Below, one piece after another: positions 27,734 to 43,000 of a DNA stretch of 64,000 nt. Origin of the DNA: Karalla daura (Eukaryota; Chordata; Actinopteri; Chaetodontiformes; Leiognathidae); contig CM055196.1 in assembly GCA_029224185.1 (NCBI GenBank), positions 3,580,193 through 3,644,192 of the forward strand, given 5' to 3'. The stretch's first letter is position 1, and the number at the start of each line of letters is the position of its first letter. Made by a program: the position numbers and the translations under genes. Under the pieces are notes generated by a model. The model was not told the DNA's origin and did not search any database. It saw nothing but the letters and a program-made list of their open reading frames with translations.

Positions 27734-30700
27734 GCACCCCCACCTCGCTTTTTTTCCTTTCACAGCCTCAAGACGTTTTTATTGCCTTTATGCATGCCAT
27801 TTTTTGTACATGTGTGCATGAATAAGATAGTAAGAGGTAATTATGCTCTACTGAGAACTTCAGCTAAATGGCTAAATGGACCCTAATTAATGATCTTTTG
27901 TCTCGTTATCTCAAACTGACAGTTTTCTCAAAAGGGAACGTCTGAGCTGAGGTTTTGCTCTCCGCAGCCTCTAGGTGGCAGTCTAAATTAGGTTAATACT
28001 GTCAGTCCATCTCAGCACCAGGGGGATTTAATGTGCAGCCAAAGCACCAACACTAATGAGCTGTAGATGTGGAGATAGAGTGCGTCATAGTTAATTCATC
28101 CCGGCTAAGTAGTACGAATGATCTTCCTTAAATTATTCAAAAATAATTTCAAATCTATTATCCATATCTTTCTTTTTCTATGGGAGAAGGAAGCAACTCG
28201 GTCGCGCTCTTCATTCATGGTGTCCGCTGTGAGAGGGAACTATTTTTAGGTTGCTAGAGTTGCGACTGCTTCCTGCGTTGGTTTACTGCGGGAGTAAATA
28301 CGAAGCGGAAAATGTTGATTTGTTTTTAAAACGTTGTCTGGGAGCTCTGGTCAATATACCACAAGAGGCCCACTCCTGTCCCACACAGCTCCCTCCTTCG
28401 CGCATTGTGCTCCTTCTAAGTATTTTTACATGGCGGCGATGAAAGATCCAACCGATCCGATTCATTTTCCAAGGATGTGGTGGTGGTTGCTGCACAGTCA
28501 TGCGGCAACCTGCACCCCCCCCCCCCCCACCCATACCCTCCCCCCACTCCAACTGTTGCCAAATTGGAAGCATGGGGTAGTGTGTTCATGCAAAGCCTGC
28601 TGCTGCTGCCGGCGCCTCTTATCGCGCACACAGTCTTATTGTGCGAGACGAGCCATTGCACGCTCCATTTACAGGATTGCTGCTGATACAGTGGGGCGCA
28701 GTGGGGCGGGGTGGCGTGGATGCAGTGTTTAGCATCAAGTGTGACATAATGGAAAGCTGTTGTTGTGTCAGGGATCCATGACACTCAGCCTCTGTGGATT
28801 CCGCCATGATGAACATATTACCTCCAATTGATAGGGAGGCTGTCGAAACGTTACGCTCGGCCTTGTTGCGCATTCGCAACACTCCCCCCATGAAACTGAA
28901 ATCTTGCCATTAGTCATGATTGTGCGTAAGTACCACTTGCCACAGGCCCCTCCCCATGGGAGTACGGCAACATGTGTTTCCCATTGTATCTCGTGTGTTC
29001 ACGCTGACCACAGTGACTTTTCCAAATCATCCCTCTGCACTTGCGTACCTCTGCAGACTCCCTCATCATTTCTGCAGTGTGCCCCGGAGGTCCTATCATC
29101 TGGAGAGGCCACACTGTGCGAAATGTGTGAAAACCTATCTTGGTGTTTGTGTGATTATGTCTCGCCCCCGGTTTGACATTAATAAGACATGTGTTTTTGT
29201 TGCTCCGTGTCAGAGGGTTTGACTTTTGCATTGGATGATGGCTGATACAGGCGTGACCTTGCGTTCATAAAAAGTATCACTTTTTTCACGCTTTATCCCT
29301 TTGGCTGATAAAATCTTGTAGCCGGCACGTCTGATTGCAGCCCGATGAGCTGTAATCTAGGGGAGCGAGTTGACTTTTGGTCCAATTGTAAAATACTTCT
29401 TTATTTCATAACCCCCACACTTGAGCCCCTGTAGAACCATTTCCCCCAGTTTTTCCCTAGTTACCAAATGTGGTGTTTGACACGTATCCCAGCTGCTTTA
29501 CTTTCAGCCACTTCCATAACCTGCGCAAGTGAAAACATTATCTTTTTATCTTTTATTTGGCTCTGGCTTTCACGGGTCCCCATTTTACAAGCCACAGGAG
29601 TCAAATTTTGTATTCAAAGGAGAAAGGGAGCCAAATCTCTGGCCTGTGTGGCTTCAAGATAAATGTTGCTTGCAGAACGGCATCCCACGTGTTATTTCAA
29701 TCACGCTATAGCTCTGCTGTAGGATGAGTTGTTGTTGGGGGGACAAAAGTAGGATTTTCTTTCTCCTCAGACAAAAGAGAAAAGAAGAGAAAAAATCCGT
29801 CTCCATTCGTCACATGTCAAATAAAAGGTTACAATTTAGGGACACACCCTTTCTCAGTAATGTTGAATTACAGTTTCACATTTTAGTGCAACTTTAGAGG
29901 TTTTCTGCTATATTTGACATGTTAAAGTCAGTAATAAATACATCTGCTGAGGCAGAGTGAGTAAAACACCAATATTTAGAGATTCATATATTTTGTGTAC
30001 GCTTTTGACTTTATCGGAGTATAAAAAATGGGCAAAGGCTATAAAAACTATAGCAGTTATTGTGTAAGACATGTACTCTGCTGCTCACTCACTGTATCAC
30101 ACCACATTTACTCTGAGTGCGATATGACAATAAAACCGTTAGGACATATTTACACAAATACTGGCCTGGCATCCAGCTCTCAAAGCACATTGAGTGTCTT
30201 TCACTACTTCAGCAACCACTTTTCATCCACACAGTCTCGATCTTTGGCTTCTTCGAATTGCTGTTCTCCCTGGTGTCACCTAAATGTTTCCAACCAGCCT
30301 ATATCAGCATTATGCAGAGTAATATGCAAGGTGGTAAAAACACATTCCAACTCCGTCATGATCTTTACAGGCACGGCCATAAATACGTGAGTGATTTATG
30401 AAACCGATCCGCTCCTGTCTCTTTTTATACTATCTGTGAAGCCAGAGTCACATTCTCCCGTTGTCTGTTTTAAAAGTGTGGTTATTAAGTCAGCGTGGTG
30501 TGCCATTTCTTTAACTTGAGTGTAATTTGAATAATGGCTGGAGAAGGCCGTCGAGGGGATAGAGTCGAAAACTTTCGCTCGCCGATCCAAAAATAAATGT
30601 GTTTTTACAAAACAAAGTATGTGTTTAAAGGGGAACTCTTGAAGAGGTGAAGAAGACAAAGTAAAGTGCATGTCAATATAGCATGCGGAGTATACCTCAG

Positions 30701-33700
30701 ACTGTGCTGCACATCTTGAACTGGTTGTGAAGTTCCCCTATAGTCAGCAGTGATTCAGACGTTCCTGTGTGTGCAGCAGCACACTCTGTTTGGTCAAAAC
30801 AAGCCGGAGTGTGACAGGCCTCATTCAAAACCGAGTGTCAGGGAGCCTGGTGTTAAATATCTGTCTTTTCATGGTGTCCAGTGAATTACAAACGAAAGTG
30901 GCAGGCTGTTCAGAAGTCCAGTCCTGTATGTCTGTTTTCCTGAATAAACTGCTTGGCAACCGTTTGCTTAAATAAATATTTTGTGAGCTGCTGAAGCTCC
31001 TCGGAGTGTGAGAACATCCGAGCCAACAGGCCTCCACCTCGCTGTGGCTGTACCAGCATTGATTCATTCATTTTCTTAAGCTGTTTGATGCCCAAATTGT
31101 GTTGTGGGGTCAGGTGGTGCCTACTGCAGTGTCCAAAACCATTGTCACATCAATTTGTGCCAAAACAGACACTTATATTCCCACAGCTTGAATAAGAGTG
31201 TAAAAGGACTTCCAAAAAAGTACCTGAGGAATTTCTCTTGCAACCAATATTTCGTAGTTTCAATTTAAAAGATATATTATCCGATTGACTATTCTGAGTC
31301 CCCTTTCTTTATCGATATTCTTTAAAATGTTGATTTTGATGACCAACCATTTGATGTCACTCAGAGTGAACCTACTTTCTAGATAGGCTTAAAGAGCAGT
31401 TGCTGAGCAGCAGAATATTGCATGAACCATACATATATGTTATATATATATATTCAGACTATTAGATATATATTCTTATATTCAGACATGGAGGGGACAG
31501 TTATGCAGGGGTTGGATACCATTGGTTACCATTTGTCCCAGTTTCCAAACCGGTCAGATTCTCGGATGGCACCTGAACGCACCTCGCGTTCTTCATCGGC
31601 CAACATTCACTTTAAACAAAACATGATGGTAGATCAGTGGTGTTGTGCCGTGTATGCTGGACATGCAGTCGGGTCAACTGTTTTAAAAAGACTTGACTAG
31701 ACTGGTCTCCGTTGCATCCACATGACAAGCAGAATGTTATCAGCAGTACTAAGAAATTTTGTGTCTGTATGTCATGTATAAAAGAACTGACTCTGAACTG
31801 AAAGAGCACGATGCGGCATTAAGACTATGCAGTGTGATGCTACCCTATTGATTACATTACAGTACCTGACTGAAGAAGCAAATCTAAAGAAGAAATCTGA
31901 AGAAGCAGCAGAGACCCCCCTTTCTCTAGTTTTACCCTGAATGTGAATGGGTAAATTAATTGTTCAGCTACAAATGTAACGCCATGTTATAAGATTTGGA
32001 AATGAAAAAACATTTTTTTCTGTAATAGATGTGGGAAAACATCACATGTACTTCCTCACATTGGAAATGTTCTAATGTGACTAGTTTCAAAGCTTTCTCA
32101 GCACTGTAGCACCCCGAAACTCTCACAGAGCTAGAATGTGGTGAGAACAGTATCCTCCTCGAGGGATCAAGGGGGCTTCACTGTAGAGCTACAGCTTCTT
32201 TTCCACTGCCAGGCTTCTTGTGATACTTTCCATCCTGGCCCAGCATCAGCTGCCAGAGTGCAATCTCTTCCACATAGTCTGAGCCCAAACTGCAACCTCC
32301 CAGCCTCCCAGCCTCCCAGCTGTGTGAAGGGGGGGGGGGTAAGACAACACCGACTTCTGGGGGATGGTTACAGTCAGTTATTGAGTGCATGGGTTGTGTA
32401 ATATGGTTACACCTGATCTGAGGACAGCAAGACTCGCCGCCATCCGTTATTAAATTTGTACCATGGAGTCATAAGGAACGCGCCTTCAGACGCCGTCAGA
32501 TAAGGCAGAGGAGCAGAGGGGGGAGGGAAACGCCGGACCTCCCACTGATAATTACTGTGATTAACAGCCGTTGCTCTCTCACTGGGTGGCACGTGTTGTG
32601 AAAGGTCCACTCCGACCAGAAGGCGAATACCACAGGAGTACCAGGCACGTGTTTGGCTGCGGGCCGTGAAGGCCGTGGCAGCAGTCAGACTCAACGCTCA
32701 GGCCAGGCGAGGGAGGTTTCACAACCTCAGTCAAGGCTGAGCCGCTCAGCCGCTCGTCCGCAGCTAGTTAGCATCGGTGCTGGCATGTAGGGAAGTTGGA
32801 TCCTCAGATTACCGCGTTCGACGCTCGAAATGCAAATCAGCAAACGTTGATTTCACCTCGCTGAAATAGTCACTTTACAGCATTGTCACGAGTCCATATA
32901 TGGCCCAACTATTCCTGGGCTGGATTTGACAGATTTCCCAACCATACGTTGCAGTCTGTTTGCCCTTTCACCGGAGCGCTCTGTTATTCGTGCGAATCGT
33001 GATTTAAAATGTGTTCCCGGGTCCAACAGAGTACCTAAAACATAATTTAAAGCAATTGGATATATTAAGTGTTGGATAAGGATGATAACAGTAAATGTCA
33101 GGCAGTGAGCCATCACTCAAAGATGTTTTCTGGATGAGCTTTGAGTAGTGGTATGAAGCAGTGCTATTAATCCTTGTTCGGGGTCCTGCTTCTTTTTTTG
33201 TTTCTATCAATAGCTTCTGAGACATCTTGTCCTCTTCTATATGATATCTGATAATGAAAAAAACTATGAGGCCTATTTTGACTTTAGTCAAAATTCCATC
33301 ACAGTCAGGAGAGGACATCAGTTATCATCCCCTGATTCCATCATGTTGGGTGCCCGGACGGAGACCCTCAACACGTGAGAAGTTTAGAGATTTTAAATGA
33401 CTATCAGGAGCTAGTTTAACGTTGACTCCGGTGACTTGAAAAACTGTCAGCTCTTTTAGGTTCTCTCTAGGTTTACACACCATCCGTCAAGGCCCCAGGT
33501 GACTCTGAAATGCAGGCTTACTTAAGTGGGGAACGTAGCTGGCGAAGGAGACAACGTGTAATGAAGACACTTTTGAGGCCGCTGCTGGAGACGCGTTTCT
33601 GGTCTTTTGGTGGAGACTAAATATCTTTTACATCTTTATGCTTTACAGCTGGCCAGCTGGCTAGGGTGACATAAAGCCAGGAGTTCCTTTGCGGAGGTGT

Positions 33701-35738
33701 TGAAAAGTTGCTGTTGGCCACGGCCGTTGGCAGTATAGGATATTCCCAGGATAAAAATGTCTGCATTCATGCCTTGAAAATGACTTATCCAAATATTCTC
33801 CCACTGCGAATGATTTGGTGGCCGCTTGTTTACTGCGGCTCAAACAATTTTTCAAAACACAACACTTCTATGGCTTGACCCCTCGCCCTCGGAGGTCTGG
33901 CCTGTCTCAAAGTATTATGTTCAAAATAAAAAACAAAAACCTTGAGAGCGGAATAATTCTCCGTCAGCATCGTGCAGCGCCATCCCGGGTCCAGCTGAGG
34001 CGGTTTGATGTGTTTTGCGCCTGTCGGAGTGTGAAGCGAAACGGGAGCCGTCGCAGCTCTCTATCTCCGACTCCAAGCCACTTAGCTGCAATTCCAGTCG
34101 GCCCTGAAATAAATCTAACTAGTGCCTTTTCCTAGCCCACATCCTGGAGCCGTGGCAGATGTTCCTATGAATAGACTTTGTGTGAAGTACCCCTGGTGCT
34201 TGTCGTGGATTGTTCGAACGGATGGACCCGGCGGAGCCGTGCCGTCGTACGTTACAGTTTGGGGATGGTGGGGGGGGGGGGTTGTCGATTTGGTACGGTG
34301 TTGCGTGTCTGGGCCATGGACTCATTTGTTCAACCGGGAAATGCGAGACAAAGGGGGGTTCTGTGCGCCGCTTGTCGAGCCATTCTCCAAGCAATAATGG
34401 CCTGACCGCGACGTCATCTCGAAGGAAACGTACCAGCACTATGAATGACGAGCCCTTTGGAGTTTCTCTAGCGTAAAGGTTGTTTTTCCTTCGTTATGGG
34501 GTGTAATGTGGAGGATACCTAACGCCATCAAACCCGCAGCCAGAAGAGAAAAAGATGATTAGGTGTTTTGTTATTGCACGTGTGTAATGTTGATATTATA
34601 TACTGTATATATATATATATGTACGTTCTTGATTTAATGTAATTTCTGCTACGGCCGTGATTCACTCTTTAGAACAAACCACAAATGTCCTGGATGGCCC
34701 AGCTGTTGCCATAAGTCATAACCCTACTTAACGCTGATGCGATCATGTGACGTACGATTGTTTCTTCTCCTGTGCTGTTGCCAGTCCCTTGTAACTCTGA
34801 CAAACGTGGCCGCAAATCAAGCGGCCCGGCGATAAATAAATTAGACGGACGGACCCGAAATTACCTGCACTTAATCTGACACTCGTGATTTTCCATGCGC
34901 GCTCGGGGAACGCGTTACATTCCTCCGCTCGCGCCTTCACACTGCACTGAAATATCAAATGGCATTTCCTAAGCACGCCGGCCATCTGAACCGGGGATGA
35001 AACAATTCAAACGAACGTGATGGATGTCTGCGGAGGGGTAGAAAGGCGTCCAGCCATGCAGAGCCCACGTGACGTCCCTTCCGAGTAATCGCCTCCAACC
35101 GGAGTCGTTTTTTTAAATCCGCGTGATGGACGACATGTTCTTGACTTCAGTCTCCGCTCCTTAGGTTTTGTTAATGGCGGAGCTGCGCTGGCCCCTCTCG
35201 GCCTATTAATCACGTCTGAGTGTTGCTAGTACAGGGAGCACTTTGGGCCTGGCTTTAAACAAGCTTCTTCCACTTCTGGCAAGGAGACGCGCGAACGCTG
35301 CGAGGAAATAAAGCGCGGGGAATGATCATCTGACGACGGCGGGGCGTCTCGGCCCCGTTTGTCCAAGCTCTCGGGGATGCGCGGAGGAGTGAGGCGAGAA
35401 AAAGAAAACGGCCAGAAATTCAACGAAAAACAACAGATTCCACTATGATTTTCATTCTCAGCTATTCATTATTTATTATTTCCCGGCAAGTCTAATTTGC
35501 GGGTGTTGCTCACTGGTAAATTGCTTGCTGTACCATCTCGGCCGTCAGTCCACTCTGCTCTGGACTACGTCTTTCTATCACACTGTGATTGTCCGCTTTT
35601 TTTCCCTTTCAGCAGCCTCCACAGGGTCTCATAAACACCTACAGACAATGGAAAAACAAACATGTGCGCGTCTGGATGTTGAGATGTGAAACAGATATTT
35701 TCCTCTTTTCCTTCACAGAGCATTTTTGTCATGCCGGC
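27734..35738. other. intergenic, no gene recognised
   Basis: Contains a CTCF-like motif (27968-27981), a C-rich run near 28515-28530, and an AT/TATA run near 31430-31475. Nothing resembling conserved exons was seen on either strand. Confidence 0.55.
27968..27981 (+). promoter_or_regulatory. CTCF-like motif
   Basis: CCTCTAGGTGGCAG fits the CTCF core with a single mismatch (T for A at position 3). Lies in the gene-free middle block. Confidence 0.4.
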
Positions 35739-35754
35739 ACACACACGCACACAC

Positions 35755-35811
<57 letters not shown>

Positions 35812-35849
35812 CACACACACACACACACGCACACACACACACACGCACA
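35739..35849 (+). repeat. (CA)n microsatellite with CG interruptions
   Basis: About 110 bp, the longest dinucleotide tract in the window. It produces spurious Thr-His and Val-Cys ORFs on the two strands. Confidence 0.98.
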
Positions 35850-36965
35850 TTTTCCACACTGCAGCCCTGATTATGATCAATGGCACTTCTCTTACGGTCC
35901 ATCTTAAAAAAACAACTTATGAAGTACTAATAGTTATTATTGAAATTAATGACTGTTTGAGGCACTTGAAAATGTTCTCTCTGAATTTCTAATGTTTAAT
36001 TTTAATGGGTTTTTCTTTCAGCACTGTATTGCTCTTCATCAGCCTCATTTGTTGTTATTACATTATCCCTGCCCCCTCAAAAAAGTGGGGAAAAATATGG
36101 AATTATGATTTTTTTTTTTTACACCATGTTTTGCACTTGATGACTTTAAGATTAAATGAGGTGGAAAACGGATCTTTATTCCTGCGCTGAGACGTGAACA
36201 CAGTTGTGCTCTCTGTCTCTCAGCTACACAGTACAGTCAAACAAACTGTATATTGGAGAGAGATTCCAGAGGGATCATTCCTACAATATGCGCACAGTGA
36301 GTGGAGAAGTGAGGTGTCAGCCAAGTCATTTTTACAACCATCTATTATTTTATCCAATTTGTACCTTAGCGGTGTTGCTGGGGTATTAATTAGTCTTGAA
36401 GCCCTCGGAGCAAACTCCACCCTGTGGTCCCTTGCAAAGACTGCCTCAGCGTCGGAGCTGGGACCTAACACTGTCTGCTTTTAGCCGAGGATGACCTCAC
36501 ACTCTCTTCACCTCGATCCCACACTGATCCAATAAATAAATTACAAAGGTATTTGAAAACAAATGCTCTTCTGTGGCTGAGAAATGAGTGCGCAGCAGGT
36601 CATTCTGGTTCCGTTCCATCCGACCATATGTTTCCAGTTTTTATTGTTTTGGTTTTTAAAAAAAAAAGCAAAGGCTGCTGTCAGACGCAAGATAAGAACC
36701 ATCAAGCCGAGCGAAAAGCCGTGAATCAAACCTCCTCTTTTCCAGCGTATGATGAAGTATCGTATGAATCTGCGCACCACATGGCCCATAAATTCTCCCG
36801 GACTGTACCTGGACGAAAAGTCCGCTGCGCTCCGTTCTGCATGCGAAACCCCCCGATTCTATCAGGCGGAGATGGGGTCAACGAGATGAGACCGTGAAAT
36901 AGAATTTGTTTCACTAATTCATACATTCTTTAACGCTTGCATAAATGTTTAATGGGCAGGTTCCT

Positions 36966-37016
36966 TTCTGTTCTGCTCTGTTCCTCTCTGTTCTGCTCTG
37001 TTCTGCTCTGTTCTGC
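36966..37016 (+). repeat. decamer minisatellite TGTTCTGCTC
   Basis: Five tandem units, one with a CCT variant. Confidence 0.85.
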
Positions 37017-40000
37017 GGCATCACAGATTCAAAAAGTTGGGAGGACGTGTTCCAGGCTCCCCGTCGCTCTGCGGGCCCTGAAAGCCTCCCTCTGGGTTGC
37101 TTTTGTCTTGGATTGTGATGAGTTGCACACATGGGTCGCTGTTCTCACAGAACAATGAGATACGGTGCAATACTGAGGCTCACGGTCACGTTGCGTTGTT
37201 GTTCCAGCCAGGATTCACTTTAAGAAATGAAGAAATAGAGGCACAAATTTATGCCAGGCTGAGAGCATCCATCAAAGTGGATATGACATACAGTGGGGGG
37301 TGTACAGTGACAGATCTGAGCGTAGTTTGTTGTTTCATCTGCTGTCAAGTTTCAGGGAAACCACACTTTATGGCTGAACTAATGGACATCATAACAGTTT
37401 TTGTAAAACCTTTGTTATAATTTGCATCAACATCTATTGACTGCAGTACCTCTGTGGCCCTGAAGAGTCAGTCACCACCACAACCCCCCCACCCACAGGA
37501 TTACGCCTCTGCTTACAGATGCACAATCAAAGGTTTAACTCCGGCTTGCGGGACCTCTGAATAAAGGATACTTGTTCAAAAAGTCTGCCTCAAATAGCCA
37601 TATTAACTTGTGCTCGGGGACCACAACACAGTCTTAAATCTTTTTGACGGAATCATTTTTCACCAAGGCGGGACGTTGTGTTATCACGCATGGGTTGATC
37701 GAAAAAAAAAAGGAAAAAAGAAGAAGGAGAAGAAGAAGAAGAAGCTTTCAGGCCTTTTAAGATGTCAGTCAGTGAAGACGAAACCTCAGTCCGAGGCCAA
37801 TGACTTTCAGATGGGAGCACAGCGATGATGTGGCTTCTGACGAAATCCCAGGAGGAGGAATGTTTTGGTCTGCTGTGAAGCTCGCGTGGGCTCACCAGAC
37901 ACATGACAAGCTCTCATTGTCCCGCTCAAGGCTGTCATTACTTGCTTACTTGATCATTTTAAGTCTGAGTGTACTCTGTCATGACAGACCGTCAATCTGT
38001 CAGCATTTAATGAGCCCTTGTTCATGGGAAGCTTAAACACTATGACATAAATCTATTAGCAGAGATGCAATGCAATAACAATTGTAACATTTTGCAGCTC
38101 GTGTGCAAAAGCTATTTTCAAATGAATACAAATGGATCGTAATCTCGTTTTTCTGCCGTGAACTCGATCATTTGGGGTGTTGATTTTCGGGGTTTCGGTA
38201 CGCGGTTTAATTATCGCACGCCCTTTCAAATTAAAAGGAGAAGCTTCTTCTACAGCTCATTTAATTCAAGTGTCATCTGTTGAAAATTCAAAGCCAAAAT
38301 CTGATGTAATTATGGATCACGCGTGACCACTTTCTTCGTGTTCGGTTGCCAAAGTTTATGATAAGGAGACTGCTGCGAATAAACACAGGCCTAAGTGATG
38401 AGGGTCGCTGGCACATTTTTATGCCTGTGTGTGAAACACGCAGGGAGTTCATCGGCCGCGCTCTCAAAAATGCACAGTGAGAATGTGAACCGGGTTTGGG
38501 AGTCCATTTTGCCTCAAACAGGTTACAGGTGAGCGGTTTTCACCGCAGAGCTTCACACAGAGGATAGCCATCGTAGTCCGGGTAAATCGTACCAGTTATT
38601 CTGAGTCTGTTGCCCTGTAAACGCGCGATATGGAGGATTTCCTGGACGCGCCGTAGTAAATACGCTCAGCCTCACTTTTGGGATATTTTTTTTCCCGTGC
38701 CCTCGACCAGGCTTTGAACCAAATCCTAACCATTGTTTATAGATCTGTATAGGAAAGCGTAAAAGACGAGAAACCCACATAGAAACCATATAAACCCTCA
38801 AGGCTGTGACTTAACGAAGCTTCGGTGTGAAAGTAAACTCTCCTAAACACAGGAAATTGCACTATTTCAGAAAGATTGAGCGTACACACGGTTAAGCATG
38901 TGAAAGTGTTACACACACACTAACTAATGGTTGAGGAGGCTACTGATATATGAGTCATTGCTTTCTTTTTGCAAAAACAAAACATAGACCTGGACAAATA
39001 CAATATATGGGATTAGGGTTATGTTATGTGTGATATGATGTATAATATCTTAGTCTATCTACTGGATGATGTAGGCAAAAAACTTTCAGGTTACTCCAAT
39101 TTAATGGCATAATAAATGTTGCTAATAATCACAGTCAAATGTTGGCATTTTGTGACAGGAAGCATATTTTGTTGTTCTGTCCGTTTTTTGCATGATCTGA
39201 TATCAAAACTAGCAACTTTACATCTTAAGCAAACACAGCGTCACGCCACGCCTGTACTCTATTAACTCATTCAAAGAGACACTTGGAAATAAAAGCTTCT
39301 TGTCTGAGCCTTAATGCTGGAGAGGTGTTTAGTTACTAACCTAGTACTGCGCTCTCCTTAGCAATGTCGTGGCTGCTGAATGAGGGAATCCCACTGAAAA
39401 AAAAACCTACATCCGTAAACAAATCAATTAAGCAAATCTTAATCATAATCGGAACTTTAACATAATCCCTCGATTATGACGATTATTATGCATTGTGATA
39501 TTCACATGTACATGCACAGAGAAGTCAAGGTTACCCACCGTAGAAGTGCATCAGTGCCTGACATGGCTACATGGTCAGCATGTTAACCAAGTGTAAACTT
39601 GTTGGCTTTTCCATGAGGAGGCCTGGTTTGGCCCGAGTCTCCTGTGTGTCCCGGGGATCAGCCTGAGGCAGCCTTATCTCAACATCTCTATTCAACATGC
39701 AGATGTCATGCCATCATTCCTTTTTTTTTTTCTTTTCTTTTGGTTAGATACTGTGCCACCTTGGTTGGGTCCATAACGCTCCTTCCCTCAGCGAGTATGC
39801 AGCGCTCGCAGGGTGGAAATTCATGCTCCCTGCCTTTGATATCCCCCTGCAGCGAATGGTGGGTTACATCCCCATTAACCCTGTGGTGCATAGCCCCCGA
39901 GCGTGCAGATGGTGGCATATCCATGGAACAAAAGGGTCTGGGACGAATTACCGCAGCAGTTAGTCTTTATGTGGTACTGAAACACTGTACCACAGAAACA

Positions 40001-43000
40001 TGTTCCAGTATCACAGGGATCTTTCTTTTTTTTTTCGTAGCTCCACTCTCTAATCTGATCAGGTCGCGCGCGAGCGAGCTAGCGTTTCTCGGCTACGTGG
40101 CAGGTTTGGGCTGATGGAGTTCCCATAGCTGCTCAGCTCGACAGTCAGTGAATGCATCGCCATTCACAACGCAGGCTCGACGCACCCCCCCGTTCGAGCC
40201 CGTAACCCCACACCCGGTGTATCCTGATTGAGGAGCTGGGGGAGCGGGCGCCGTAATCCCGTCGTCAAACGAATGGGGGGGAGAACGTCGGGAGAAAAGG
40301 CACAGCTCCTCGAGGCTGCTCTGTGTGGACTTAACACGGCGCGAGTGGATTCCAGGCGAGCCTTTGTGGGAGCGCCGTTGCACTGCGGACGGTTAATTAA
40401 GCTGACACGCTGTCCTCTCGCATGACACAAACAGACGCCCGCCGCTGCAAAAGTCGTAATCCCCCCCCTCTCTGTGAAATATAAATTCTAATTAGAGGGC
40501 TGGAGACATTTTCGTCTGTGCATCCGAGCAAATCAAACCGGAATCACGCGAAGCCCCGCGCTCCGCTACGGGTTTTGCGCGGCTTAGCTTGTTCAGCAGA
40601 TGACGCTGCGGCGCTCCGGCAGTACTCTTCCAGATGTTGTTCTTTGACTGCATGAGGTGATTATTAAAACATACATCCCCGCCAGGGTTTGGTGGCTGCT
40701 GTCAAAAATCTGTCTAATGAAACCGGGGGAACCCGGGCCCGTGTTGTTATTTATGCCGCAGCGTTTATGTTTCCTGCCGGGAGTACACGATTATCTACAT
40801 CAGCGGTTCTGAGGTATTGTAGCCCAGGGATGGAGAGCAGCTACTTGATTTTCATTTATGCCTCTCAGAGTTAGTCATTGTACCCAGTCAACATCAACAT
40901 CTCACTGTCAGAGGGATTCCAGTTGAGCAGATGGAACGCGTTTGTCGCTATAACTCACTCTGGATCTGCATGTGAATGTGTGCATCTGAAGTCTTGATTC
41001 CTGAGGACAGTTGTAAACATCATCGCTGGTCCAACTCGTCTGTACTGTTGTACAGACAGCTGCAATACTGTAGCTGCTGTACTTGTTCAGAACACCTTTG
41101 CTGAAAAGTCCTCCGGGGAATCCCTGTCTCCATTTATCCGGGGAAAGAGTCAATTTAGCGAAGTTAACCCTTCAAGTGCTGACCGAGGGAGCTGCCACAT
41201 GAGTATGGTGGGCAGCTCAACCGCTGTGCATCGCAGCTCCTCTTCAGTGATGACGCAATGACGTCAACTGACGAACGATTTACAGTATTCACAGCAGATG
41301 TTTGGAGCAAACAACGACACAAATCACCGTTTATGTCACTGGTACGTGCAAGTATACCAAGACATCCTGACAGTTGGAGTAAGGAAAGTTTAAGTAATGA
41401 TGGAATGTGGTTTTGCTTCTTGCACTCATGTCACTAGATATAAACAAATCCCCATTATGTGCAAATCGTGCATTCTGCTGTTGCATTCTAGACGGTGCTG
41501 CCAGTATGTCTGCCAGTGGAGATTGTCTTAGTGTGTTACATTGTCTGAAAAGACTGTGAAGATTCACAAGACTTTGAAGTTTCCTTGTCTTTGGTGAATC
41601 ATTATCATTAGCATGCTATGTTTGCATTTGGTGCAATGAGTCACAAAGATCCTGTTTTGTGTTTAACACATTCACAAAACGCTGACTGATGTTCTTGGTT
41701 TCCTGAAAATAGTTTTCTGGCAGATTTTTCGGGAGGATTTTTACAAAGGAAAGTACCAGTATTGTTTTCGTCAGTCAGCGATTTTAGCCAGAAGCCACTC
41801 CAAAAGACTCACAACCGCGCTGTGGTTCATCATTATACGGTTAATGAACAATAATGTGAGTGATTCTAACAACCGCCTGTGGAGATTTTGTTTAAGCTGG
41901 TGAATCTTAAGAAGAAATAGCCAGGCAGAACATCTCACATTCCACCGCCTCAGCGAAAGACACAAGGTAGACCTGTCAACAGTCGACAGGGCCCTCACAG
42001 ATACCGTCTTTAAAAGCAGTTTGACATAGATTAACTTGACCGTCAAAGCTTTTATCGTTTATTGTTAGGTACAGTACATCCAGACCAGACTGCATTTTTT
42101 TTTTTTTTTTGGTCGGACCCCCGATCGTCGGGTCAGATGTTTCTCACTGTGCTCCTATCCCTCATTTTTACGGCTGATGGTCTCATGATTTCATTGTCTG
42201 GAATTTCCTGTAATGCGGTAAAGATGGCTAAGCTGCAACAAATCAACTCCTCGGCGGAAACTTTCATAGGTAGTCCCGCTTTTTTTTTTCAGGTTTGAAT
42301 TGATATTCAGGTTGAATGATGATGCGCCATTTGATGCTCCGACCTGGAACGATGTCTGAACATTGATGTTGGAGTTGAGAGCCCACGGTCGTGACAAGTC
42401 ACCTCAGCCCTCTGACAGTTTTTCCTGCATTTATAATGCGGCAGACCGTGGCAGACATTACTGAACTGCCGCACCGTTTGCACTCTGCCTGGAACGTCGA
42501 TGTACGAGACAGAGCCTCTGGACCACGTGGCCTCCTCCCTGTCGCATTCCCGCCTCGCGAGCGGCCACACCTGGCCACACTCCTCTTACGCACCGCGAAG
42601 TTCATCCATTTTCTCGTGTCCTCCAAGAACGACAGCCTATTGCTGTGTGGGAGGACGAGCGCTGAGTTATGGATGCGATGCAATGCCGAGGAGAGGTGAC
42701 GGCTCCCGCCCGGCCTCTGATTTAAGGTCGCTCCTCGGTCCGCTGCCATGTTTGCATGTCAAATGGTCCCCCTGGACGGGCCTCTCAGCGTAGCGAGGCT
42801 GTAAACTGTTGGTGGCTCCGGATGGAAAATTTGACTACATCCCAGTGAGGCTTGAATTGAATGGATCTAGAATGGCTCGATCACCAGCAGTGGCAGAAGA
42901 GCTGTTATTGATGTCACTGTCCGCGGGATATCTTCAGTCAGATGTTACAGTGCTGCTTTCAGGCCTTTTTATTGTGTGGCAGAGCGGAGTTCAGAAAACC

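Noticed and set aside
35565..35907. Poly-Cys/Val and poly-Thr/His ORFs
   Set aside because: Direct products of the CA/GT microsatellite.
39644..40114. 156-residue ORF
   Set aside because: Phe-rich stretches come from T tracts; no homology recognised and length is within chance expectation for this window.
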